DNA from: Neobacillus niacini NBRC 15566
GTDB lineage: Bacteria; Bacillota; Bacilli; Bacillales; Cytobacillaceae
DNA: 58,104 bases
Direction of reading: 5' to 3'
NCBI RefSeq assembly: GCF_001591505.1
Contig: NZ_BCVA01000040.1
Location: 1 to 58,104, forward strand
Shown: positions 51,620 through 58,104 of the stretch, piece by piece
Position numbering within the stretch: the stretch's first letter is position 1
Layout of the letters: every line of letters starts with the position of its first letter
Notes under the pieces: model-generated
What the model was told of the DNA's origin: nothing
Seen by the model: only the letters and a program-made list of their open reading frames with translations
Databases searched by the model: none
Translations under genes and position numbers: made by a program

Positions 51620-53218
51620 CTACTGTTTTCGTTTTTCATGCATGTATCTCATCCACTTTTTCTGTTTTAAATTGCAAACAAAATACCCTAATAGAGCGAC
51701 TGCGGTCCCGCCGGCTGACAGGTTTAAGATGAGTGGGCGGGAAGTATAGATACCTGCTAGGATTCCTATCATTCCGAGTACTGTCAGCTGAAAAAAATGC
51801 TTTTTATTATTTTCAAATATCATAAATTGAAATTGTCTACGTTGTTCTAGTTCCTTTAGGTCCTCGAGCCTCTGAGGGGCTTGTAAAAATTCCGTCACGG
51901 AATGGATAAGCTTAAACGCAGGTTGTGATTGAATCCATTTCCAAATCAAGGACCATTTATTGTTTCCTTGTTTGTTCAGCCACTCCATAAAAATTGGCTT
52001 CCCTAGGTCGAGGAGCTCTGCCTCTGGAGCAAGATGACGGATTATCCCTTCAATTGTGACAAAGGAGCGGCCTAGAAATACGAACCTCGTGGGAACCTGG
52101 ATAGGCAAGGCTTGAATAGTATCGTTCATTTCCTTCTTAAACGCCATAATATCCATTTGTTTCAGTTGTTCTGGTTCGAACGAAACCATTTCCGCCAACA
52201 GCTTTTCAATCGTTCTCGAATCCGCTTCCGGAAGCAAAAATCCAAGTTGAGCTAAGCAATCCACTGCCTTCGAGTAATTTTTCGAAAGAAAGCTTTCAAT
52301 TAAAGTTTGAAAGTGAGCTGCGTCCTTTTTACTGATTTCGCCAATCATGCCGAAATCGAGCAAGATGATTTTTCCTTCCTTTGATACGAGAACATTTCCT
52401 GGATGGGGATCGGCATGGAACTTTCCTGGCTCTAACCATTGCGGAAGGAACACTTTCATCAGCCTTCGAGCCAGTTCTTCAGGTGTTACGGATACGTGCT
52501 CCAACGTCCCATGATCCGTTAGCCGCATTCCTTCTACCCATTCCATCACCAGCACATTGGACTTACTAAGTTCTGGATACACCGATGGTATCTTTACACT
52601 ATCCATGTCCTTAAATCGCTCTTTAAAATACAGAATGGTCTCGAGCTCGAGGGTATAATCAAGCTCTCGTTCAATCACCTGTTTTAGTTCCTGAAATAGA
52701 ACTTTAAAGTTGATAAATCCTTTTGGAATCGGAACAAAATGGTCGGCAAACCAGATAACAACTGCTAAAACCTTAAAATCCGTTTGGATAATCGTATCGA
52801 TATACGGTCGTTTCACTTTAATGGCGACTTCCGTGCCGTCCTTCAGCACACCTTTATATACTTCTCCAATCGAAGCAGAGGCAATCGCTGTTTTTTCAAT
52901 GGAAAGGAAGTTTTCATGGTCAAGTATTTTCTCTATCTCACTCCATTCAGAAGGAGGAACCTTGTCTGTGAGGTCTTCAATTTGGCTGATAAACGCTTTT
53001 GGCAGCAAATCCGCCCGCGTACTTAATATTTGTCCGACTTTGATCAATAAGCCTTCCAATTCGAATAGTGTATTGCGATACCGTGCCCCTATTTGTCCCC
53101 AAAGCTTCTCCCACTCCTCCTTCGGTTTCCTGCGAATCTTGTACCAATAAATTTGCAGAAAAATCCCGAAAGCTAGTGAAAGCACCTTATACATGCGCAC
53201 CAGCTTGTTCTGTTTCAT
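51620..53218 (-). CDS. ABC1/AarF/UbiB-family atypical kinase
   Basis: 532 residues from ATG 53218. KVGQILSTRADLLPKAFISQIEDLTDKVPPS is the KxGQ motif of the family's N-terminal extension. The Ala-rich loop ASASIGEVYKGVLKDGTEVAIKVKRP replaces the Gly-rich loop. FHADPHPGNVLV is the catalytic loop and LLDFGMIGEI the metal-binding DFG. Two membrane helices near the C-terminus (FFQLTVLGMIGILAGIYTS, LILNLSAGGTAVALLGYF) place it at the membrane. In other bacteria UbiB aids quinone synthesis or lipid transport; in bacilli the role is not settled. Confidence 0.9.
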   Translation of the reverse strand: MKQNKLVRMYKVLSLAFGIFLQIYWYKIRRKPKEEWEKLWGQIGARYRNTLFELEGLLIKVGQILSTRADLLPKAFISQIEDLTDKVPPSEWSEIEKILDHENFLSIEKTAIASASIGEVYKGVLKDGTEVAIKVKRPYIDTIIQTDFKVLAVVIWFADHFVPIPKGFINFKVLFQELKQVIERELDYTLELETILYFKERFKDMDSVKIPSVYPELSKSNVLVMEWVEGMRLTDHGTLEHVSVTPEELARRLMKVFLPQWLEPGKFHADPHPGNVLVSKEGKIILLDFGMIGEISKKDAAHFQTLIESFLSKNYSKAVDCLAQLGFLLPEADSRTIEKLLAEMVSFEPEQLKQMDIMAFKKEMNDTIQALPIQVPTRFVFLGRSFVTIEGIIRHLAPEAELLDLGKPIFMEWLNKQGNNKWSLIWKWIQSQPAFKLIHSVTEFLQAPQRLEDLKELEQRRQFQFMIFENNKKHFFQLTVLGMIGILAGIYTSRPLILNLSAGGTAVALLGYFVCNLKQKKWMRYMHEKRKQ

Positions 53219-53231
53219 CCAGGTTCCCCCC

Positions 53232-54122
53232 TTAAAACACATCCGCCACTAAATTGCTAAACTCCCTTAAATAATGAAGATAATGACTGCCGCCATAGTT
53301 ATATTGTTTATTGAACATTTTTGCGACGACAACGTTGTATTCAGGAATCACTAAGAGGGTTGGCCCGGTAACGCCAATTATTTGATAGGACCCTTTAGGG
53401 ACTCTTTCACCTAATTCACTGTGTTTGGCCGGAGTACCTTGTACAAACCAGAACAAGCCGTTCTGCGGCAAATCATTATTTTTATAAGAAGGATTTTGAA
53501 CGTTCGTCGCGAGTTGAATGACTTCCTTTGGAACGATGTCCATTCCATGGTTCAAATGAAGATTTCCCCAGCGGGCAAATTCACGAGCAGAGGTATGGAG
53601 GTTTGATTCCATCCCGTTTTTTGTCTGCCCTACTTTATAGGAGGCCGGCTCTTTTGGGTCATCCACGACCTGAACCAATTTTTCATTATGTTCTGTCTGC
53701 CAAGCCGTTTCGTTGAATCCCATTGGCTTGAACACGCGTTCCTCTAGGAGTTCGGGAAAACTTTTATCATAAAGCCTGTTTACCAATTCGGTCATCATGA
53801 TGATATTAATCCCTCGATACGCCCAATTTGCACCTGGCTGAAACTCTCGAAAAATCGTCCCGTCCTCCCGTTGATGAAGTCCGTGGGAATGAGTAACCAA
53901 ATGTCTGATCGTGGTTTTCCCTAGCAGTTCTTTGTCTATATTCTCAAAATAGTGAACAGCCAGGTCATCCAAGCTCTTTATTTTACCTTCATATAATGCG
54001 AATGCAACGACTAGCCCCAGGTAGCTTTTTCTTGCAGATGCGACATTAAATTGCGAGGTCGCGTCAATCGGGCGGGAGTTTTTTGTGTTAGCGTGATAGC
54101 CGCTATAGTGCTCTAATACCAT
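53232..54122 (-). CDS. Beta-lactamase-fold serine hydrolase (class C type), start uncertain
   Basis: ATG 54122 gives 296 residues with SARKSYLGLVVAFALYEGKI (SxxK nucleophile motif, Ser-Ala-Arg-Lys), a YxN-like WAYRGINI and VTGPTLLVIPEYNVVVAKMF. However, the frame stays open upstream to 54233 and encodes FQPLISYIEDIKERNHSSGAALVIIKDNQ, which is the first helix and strand expected for this fold. No ATG, GTG or TTG lies there. GAAAGGTG (near 54223-54230) is 10 bases before an in-frame ATT at 54212. So the protein either starts at ATT or has lost its start codon. Substrate unknown; relatives are peptidases and esterases. Confidence 0.75.
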   Translation of the reverse strand: MVLEHYSGYHANTKNSRPIDATSQFNVASARKSYLGLVVAFALYEGKIKSLDDLAVHYFENIDKELLGKTTIRHLVTHSHGLHQREDGTIFREFQPGANWAYRGINIIMMTELVNRLYDKSFPELLEERVFKPMGFNETAWQTEHNEKLVQVVDDPKEPASYKVGQTKNGMESNLHTSAREFARWGNLHLNHGMDIVPKEVIQLATNVQNPSYKNNDLPQNGLFWFVQGTPAKHSELGERVPKGSYQIIGVTGPTLLVIPEYNVVVAKMFNKQYNYGGSHYLHYLREFSNLVADVF

Positions 54123-54470
54123 TTGGTTATCCTTGATAATGACGAGTGCTGCCCCGCTGCTATGGTTCCGTTCTTTTATATCTTCTATGTACGAAATTAG
54201 TGGTTGAAAAATAGTCGATACACACCTTTCTATCAGTCTATTATTCTATAGTAATTGACGAATTTCCTTTAATCCCGATGGAACCATTATTCGTCTCCTA
54301 GCATATACTATAGTAGACGCAAGGAAGCACCTCGCGTTACCTGGACTGACTTTACTGTCAGTATTTTTTTTGACTAGATTTTGAACCTAGCCCTGACTGC
54401 ACGACAAAATTATGCAGGAATTTCCACTTTCTTCTCGAATTAAATGCTAGTGAAAAAAGGAGGCCTGCAC

Positions 54471-54932
54471 ATGAAAAATCGTCATGAAGTATTATTTACT
54501 CAATTAGAATCGTATCGCAGCTATATTTTAGGGGTAGTAGAAAATGTAACAGAAGAAGAGGCTGAAATCATTCCAAAGGGATTTAATAATAATATCCGCT
54601 GGAACCTTGGGCATATTTATCTTGATCAATACTTATGGATTCAAGCTGTGACGAAAGAGAAAGCTGGAGTTCCAGAACAGTTTCAAGCTTGGTTCGGATA
54701 TGGGACATCCCCCGCAGACTTCACTCCTGAAACACCTACAATGGAAGAGTTAAAAAAGCTTTTAAAAGGACAGCCTGCTGAAATTAAAGCACAGTACGGA
54801 GAGCGGCTTGAAGAGGAGTTTGCTCCAACTGAAATGGGTATGCATACGATCGAGCAAGTTTTGATTCGAACGATCTTTCACGAGGGGATGCACTTACAGA
54901 CCATTCTTGATTTGAAGAAGTGTATGAGGTAA
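54471..54932 (+). CDS. DinB-family putative metal-dependent hydrolase or thiol transferase
   Basis: ATG 54471 follows AAAGGAGG; 153 residues. The four-helix DinB fold has the metal-binding histidines in NIRWNLGHIYLDQYLW (one) and TIFHEGMHLQTIL (two). Members include bacillithiol transferases and damage-induced proteins. NLGHI and HEGMH are kept, so the metal site should be intact. It is a single gene between divergent and convergent neighbours. Confidence 0.88.
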   Translation: MKNRHEVLFTQLESYRSYILGVVENVTEEEAEIIPKGFNNNIRWNLGHIYLDQYLWIQAVTKEKAGVPEQFQAWFGYGTSPADFTPETPTMEELKKLLKGQPAEIKAQYGERLEEEFAPTEMGMHTIEQVLIRTIFHEGMHLQTILDLKKCMR

Positions 54933-55040
54933 TTAGGACAGAAGTGGTCTGGATACTAACGGGTTTCATTTACTAATTGCAAGTACTTAAAATGCAAACC
55001 TTTAAATGTGATGTTCAAGCACCTTGTACATTACAAAAAA

Positions 55041-55092
55041 TATGCCAAAAATCCCTGCATTTTTTTCGAGAGTCGGGATTTTTGGCATTCTA
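55041..55092. terminator. Terminator hairpin between convergent genes
   Basis: ATGCCAAAAATCCC pairs with GGGATTTTTGGCAT around a 24-base loop. The minus strand has a T run after it, so it serves the leftward DUF1835 gene best. Confidence 0.75.
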
Positions 55093-55171
55093 ATGATTAC
55101 CGTTTATTTTGAGAACACTACACTCTACATATTAAGAGGTTGTCCAAAAATTCCAGAAAAACGACTACCGC

Positions 55172-55837
55172 TTATTGATGTTTTTGGCGAAGAGATTTTA
55201 TAATTTCTAAATATTGTGTATCTCCTAGCCCATAATGTTTAAATTTTTTAAATAATGCTAACATAAGTTCTTCTTCTGGAACATCTTTATACTTGTGAAT
55301 ATACATCATAAGATCACTGTCTTTATGAAGGTAATTCAAATATAGCTCAACCCCCTTCTTTAAAGGTTCTGGATAGATATTTCCAGGCATCTTTTTATCA
55401 ATCAACACTTGTTTGTAAATAGCATAATACCCCTTCGCTTTTAAGCTAAAATGACTCATTGGTTCAAAATGATCACCGACTATATTAAGATCCATATCAC
55501 CTGTATGTTCTGCTTGGTCTAACCAAGCTAATAGGGCTAGTATATTGATTTGACAAAACATATCAGCATCAAACCATAAAGCTATATGAGTGAATTTTTC
55601 ACTAAAGAGTGGCGCCAATGGTTTTAGTACGGTTTCACTATATTGCACTGGAGTTACGTGATGGACCTTAGCACGTATTTCAGTAAACTCATTTGAAAAT
55701 AGATCCTTATGCGTTTTTCCATAACACATAGCCTCGTTAAATGGGACCATACATTCTTGTTCAAGAAAATTTGTCCTTTTAAAAAAATTGTACATAGCTT
55801 GCCCATTTAGAATATGTAAAGTTCTTTTTCGAGTCAT
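55172..55837 (-). CDS. DUF1835-domain protein
   Basis: The 221 residues read RTLHILNGQAMYNFFKRTNF, then MVPFNEAMCYGKTHKDLFS and THIALWFDADMFCQINILALLAWLDQ, as in DUF1835 proteins (LHIVNGD then WxDADxxCQxNLLxLLxWL). A C-terminal helical part (EEELMLALFKKFKHYGLGDTQYLEII) is often found with them. The function is unknown. The Asp-Asn-rich motifs suggest an enzyme. AGGGGG lies before the ATG. It is a single gene. Confidence 0.75.
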   Translation of the reverse strand: MTRKRTLHILNGQAMYNFFKRTNFLEQECMVPFNEAMCYGKTHKDLFSNEFTEIRAKVHHVTPVQYSETVLKPLAPLFSEKFTHIALWFDADMFCQINILALLAWLDQAEHTGDMDLNIVGDHFEPMSHFSLKAKGYYAIYKQVLIDKKMPGNIYPEPLKKGVELYLNYLHKDSDLMMYIHKYKDVPEEELMLALFKKFKHYGLGDTQYLEIIKSLRQKHQ

Positions 55838-56239
55838 CGTTACACCCCCTGCTTAATCTAGTCTACTCTTTCTATTATATTTCAAATTTCACACTGTCCC
55901 TGAAATAAATAAATATTGGAGTCAACCCTTATTAATCCCAAAAACCGAAGTCTGCTTGGGCACGAAAAGAGCGAGACCACTAGGATTTATGCTCAGTTAA
56001 GTGGAAGTTTTAGTAGAGAATTATATAGAAAATATTTTTAGAGAGGGATTAGTAAAAGGCAACGGATATATATTCCGCTGCCTTTCCACTATTGCACCCA
56101 TTAGTTAAAAATAATTATATTTTCGCATAAAAATTTAGACAGTTGTTCCTGTATAGACACCCATTTGCTAATTGTTATAAATCGACCCACGAGGAAAATG
56201 TTCTTTCGTTCATTTATTTTGCCTCAAAGTTCTAGGGGC
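55838..56239. other. Intergenic region without a gene
   Basis: It contains the promoter side of the DUF1835 gene and, at 56056-56089, a hairpin (AAAGGCA-CGGA with TCCG-TGCCTTT, one mismatch) that may end the nuclease transcript. Nothing else was found. Confidence 0.5.
56056..56089 (-). terminator. Possible terminator of the nuclease gene
   Basis: A 12-base stem with one mismatch, a 7-base AT loop, then TTTTAC on the minus strand. It lies 150 bases after the stop codon. Confidence 0.5.
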
Positions 56240-57163
56240 CTACTCCCCTACCATACCGTCATGATCATTATCGCGCATATATGGGTATAACCAATGATCA
56301 CTCGTTATTGGCATACGAAAACCGGCTGCTTTCGCTTCTTTAATCGTCACTTGTCCATCACCGTCTGTATCAACACTAGAAACATCACTGCTTGTTGTTG
56401 AACTAGTTGAATCAGAAGGCTCACTGCCTGTTAAACCGAGTCCTGCGTTTACTTCATCAGGGTTCACATTGTCAAATTTATCAACGATCTCGTTACCCAT
56501 TAACGTATAGGTATACTGATAACTGGAAGGAATCTGCGTTTCCGTATTCGGATAGGTGATAATGGCTTCAAAATGAGTAGCTCCACCTGCTTTTCGTATC
56601 ACTTCTTCCATATAAGCTTGATCACCATGTCGGTTGAGTGTGCTATCTTGTGGGGTAATATTATAAGCATTCGATACCCCTCCGAGAGAATCGGCAATGA
56701 TATGTCCTTCATCTAAAGTGTCACTTTCGACGCCAGGAACCTTTGCCTCATCAGCATAGTACCTTCCAGACGATAATACAGGTTCGTTATTGTCATCTTG
56801 TATAATGATTTCATCAGCAATGACACGTACTAGTTGCCCATATTCATTCGTAAATGCCCAATATTCACGGTCCCCATACCCAATGTCCACAACGACGTTA
56901 GGTTCACGATATCCAGACACATCACCACCATCAACTTCAATAAGTTTGTATCCTGCGAACCGTTCATTACTTGGTTGAGTTGGTGTTTCTTCTACTACCG
57001 GTTCATCATCAGCCGTAGTGTTAGTTTCTTCCTTTGGATTAACTGTGGTTACTTCTTGTGAATCTGATTCACCATCTGTAGTGGATGTATTTTCTACGTT
57101 GGTACAACCAACAAAAAAGATGGTCGTTAAAAGTAAGAGTAAATAGTTCATTTTCTTTTTCAT
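56240..57163 (-). CDS. Secreted lipoprotein: DNA/RNA non-specific endonuclease with EF-hand-like calcium motifs
   Basis: The 307 residues begin with a lipoprotein signal (LLTTIFFVGC, lipidated Cys20) and a long acidic, Thr/Ser-rich linker (21-65). The nuclease domain (about 68-235) has DEGHIIADSLGG with His154 in place of the DRGH motif, then NAYNITPQDSTLNRHGDQAYMEEVI with the Asn that binds magnesium. After a Ser/Thr linker come two calcium-binding loops, DTDGDGQVTIKE (265-276) and DNDHDG near 298-303, around FRMPITSDHWLYPYM, an excalibur-like end. It probably degrades nucleic acid outside the cell for nutrition or competition. AGGAGAA lies before the ATG. Confidence 0.85.
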   Translation of the reverse strand: MKKKMNYLLLLLTTIFFVGCTNVENTSTTDGESDSQEVTTVNPKEETNTTADDEPVVEETPTQPSNERFAGYKLIEVDGGDVSGYREPNVVVDIGYGDREYWAFTNEYGQLVRVIADEIIIQDDNNEPVLSSGRYYADEAKVPGVESDTLDEGHIIADSLGGVSNAYNITPQDSTLNRHGDQAYMEEVIRKAGGATHFEAIITYPNTETQIPSSYQYTYTLMGNEIVDKFDNVNPDEVNAGLGLTGSEPSDSTSSTTSSDVSSVDTDGDGQVTIKEAKAAGFRMPITSDHWLYPYMRDNDHDGMVGE

Positions 57164-57434
57164 TTTAGGATTCTCCTATAATCGTTTTATGTTATTTATT
57201 CTAAAAAATCTCGGAATGGAAGATTGAGTAACGCTTTTAACCTATTAATATAGTATATTCTACTATTAACTTTATTTCAGTAGATACTTTATTCCAAGTG
57301 TGAAGTCACTTACAACCAATAAATAATCTAGAAGCCAAAACCTTCCTCATTCCTTTCTTCATTTCAGGAGAACGAATCATTGTTATCCATCTATACAATC
57401 ACTCAATTCCATAGCTTATTGAACTAAAGATACA
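57164..57434. other. Intergenic region upstream of the nuclease gene
   Basis: The region is AT-rich. A small inverted repeat, AGTATATTCTACT (near 57252-57264), lies about 90 bases before the nuclease start and may be part of a promoter or operator. There is no gene. Confidence 0.35.
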
Positions 57435-57466
57435 CAAAAAAACGTTAATCCTTCTTGGATTAACGC
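57435..57466 (-). terminator. intrinsic terminator of arsI
   Basis: On the minus strand GCGTTAATCC and GGATTAACG pair around AAGAA, followed by seven T. It lies 30 bases after the stop codon. Confidence 0.92.
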
Positions 57467-57495
57467 TTAAGAAATACACTGGTAGTATTTATTTA

Positions 57496-57909
57496 TTATT
57501 TGATTGTCTCCACTGCACAGCATGATGACTCCTGAACAATATTTTCTAAATCTCCTTTTGTAAAGAAGAATTCCCATTCGTTTCCATCAGGATCGGTTAC
57601 CCAAAATTTATCTTGAGTTGCATAGCAGCAATTAACGTCCATCTCTTCACGAGCAAAGAAACCTAATTTCTCTAAACGCTCTTTGTGCTTGAATACTTCA
57701 TCCCGATTTTCCACTTGAAATCCAAAATGGCCTACCTGATTTCCTGATACTTTATCCTTTAAGTTTAATGTGAAATTTAACGCTGGGTCATTCAGTAGAA
57801 ATTTGGCATAGTCTGGCTTTACCTTCACAGGCTCGGCATTAAACACTTGAGAATAAAACTTAATTGACTTTTCTAAATCCGTTACATTTACACCAACATG
57901 CATCTTCAT
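57496..57909 (-). CDS. arsI: ArsI/CadI-family dioxygenase (C-As lyase type, VOC fold)
   Basis: I choose ATG 57909, 9 bases after AAAGGAG, giving 137 residues. KMHVGVNVTDLEKSIKFYSQVFNAEPVKVKPDYAKFLLNDPALNFTLNL is nearly the ArsI consensus. NQVGHFGFQVE holds a metal His, and NCCYATQDKFWVTDPDGNEWEFFF holds the paired Cys that bind the arsenical and the metal Glu. A C-terminal ESSCCAVE adds a further Cys pair. ArsI removes methyl groups from trivalent organoarsenicals. Three identical operator-like palindromes lie upstream. It may be the first gene seen of an ars operon, or a single gene; what lies right of the window is unknown. Confidence 0.88.
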   Translation of the reverse strand: MKMHVGVNVTDLEKSIKFYSQVFNAEPVKVKPDYAKFLLNDPALNFTLNLKDKVSGNQVGHFGFQVENRDEVFKHKERLEKLGFFAREEMDVNCCYATQDKFWVTDPDGNEWEFFFTKGDLENIVQESSCCAVETIK

Positions 57910-57945
57910 AAAAAACATCTCCTTTACGTTTTAGTGGCGGATTAA

Positions 57946-58052
57946 ATCAAATATTTTTGATTTATAGTTCATAAATCAACTTTTTTTGATTTATAGGTAC
58001 AGTATATTAGCAAATATTTCTAATTACAACCCCTTAATCAAAATAATTTGAT
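57946..58052 (-). promoter_or_regulatory. Three ATCAA-N6-TTGAT operators (ArsR/SmtB-like) before arsI
   Basis: Exact ATCAA-N6-TTGAT palindromes lie at 57946-57961, 57975-57990 and 58037-58052. A half site ATCAAAATAAA lies near 58065. The first two are 29 bases apart, about three helical turns. ArsR-type repressors bind palindromes of this kind and release DNA on binding arsenite or other metals. Confidence 0.7.
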
Positions 58053-58104
58053 TAAATAATTTAGATCAAAATAAACTGGTTTGGAATACATTATATTGAC
58101 AGCG

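Noticed and set aside
52381..53150. Plus-strand frames up to 146 codons opposite the UbiB-type gene
   Set aside because: Shadows; all UbiB motifs are on the minus strand.
57164..57495. Search for an arsR gene in the spacer between arsI and the nuclease
   Set aside because: No HTH-coding frame is present; arsR, if present, must lie right of the window.

Overview
The window comes from a low-GC Gram-positive spore-former of the Bacillaceae, closest in style to Bacillus or Neobacillus. Evidence: AAAGGAGG ribosome binding sites with many TTG and GTG starts, Spo0A-box-like sequences, a ComK-family protein, LysM/NlpC-P60 and LCP cell-wall enzymes, and an EAR-type leader RNA inside an eps-like operon. 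No rRNA, tRNA or CRISPR array was seen.

Bases 1-5400 hold the 3' fragment of a peptidase-G2 protein, a three-enzyme membrane fusion (GH18, NodB deacetylase, GT2 synthase) and a divergent LytR-CpsA-Psr ligase. Bases 5.8-8.3 kb carry small regulators: an HTH protein, a ComK paralogue and two XRE repressors. Bases 8.4-13.3 kb are an accessory, decaying zone: a broken yifB/comM, a broken REP-type transposase, an intact acyltransferase and a wrecked beta-helix gene.

Bases 13.4-28.6 kb are one leftward exopolysaccharide operon of the Wzx/Wzy type. It runs modulator, tyrosine kinase, PHP phosphatase, EAR RNA, galU, initiating sugar transferase, glycosyltransferases, flippase, pyruvyl transferase, polymerase, acetyltransferase, manC and ugd. 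At least one strong intrinsic terminator and one weaker hairpin lie inside it, which fits the antitermination role of EAR. Bases 28.9-32.4 kb hold an SGNH-like protein, a LysM-NlpC/P60 endopeptidase and several tiny genes, two of which are paralogues.

Bases 32.6-48.0 kb are a second polysaccharide locus, of the ABC-transporter type. It holds wecB and wecC for UDP-ManNAcA, tagG and tagH for export, three large glycosyltransferase proteins, a methyltransferase fused to a very long coiled coil, an Asp2-like esterase, an uncharacterised PP-loop ATPase and a surface beta-helix protein. The methyltransferase/coiled-coil protein beside an ABC exporter resembles in layout the WbdD chain-terminating molecular ruler of Gram-negative O-antigen systems. 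It is the best candidate here for an undescribed system.

Bases 48.0-58.1 kb are mixed housekeeping and stress genes, separated by a transposase remnant and a small inverted-repeat element: a CBO0543 membrane protein, a monooxygenase, a racemase-like protein, a DUF3889 protein, a reductase, a UbiB-type kinase, a beta-lactamase-fold protein, DinB, DUF1835, and a secreted nuclease lipoprotein. The window ends with arsI behind three copies of a metal-repressor-like operator.
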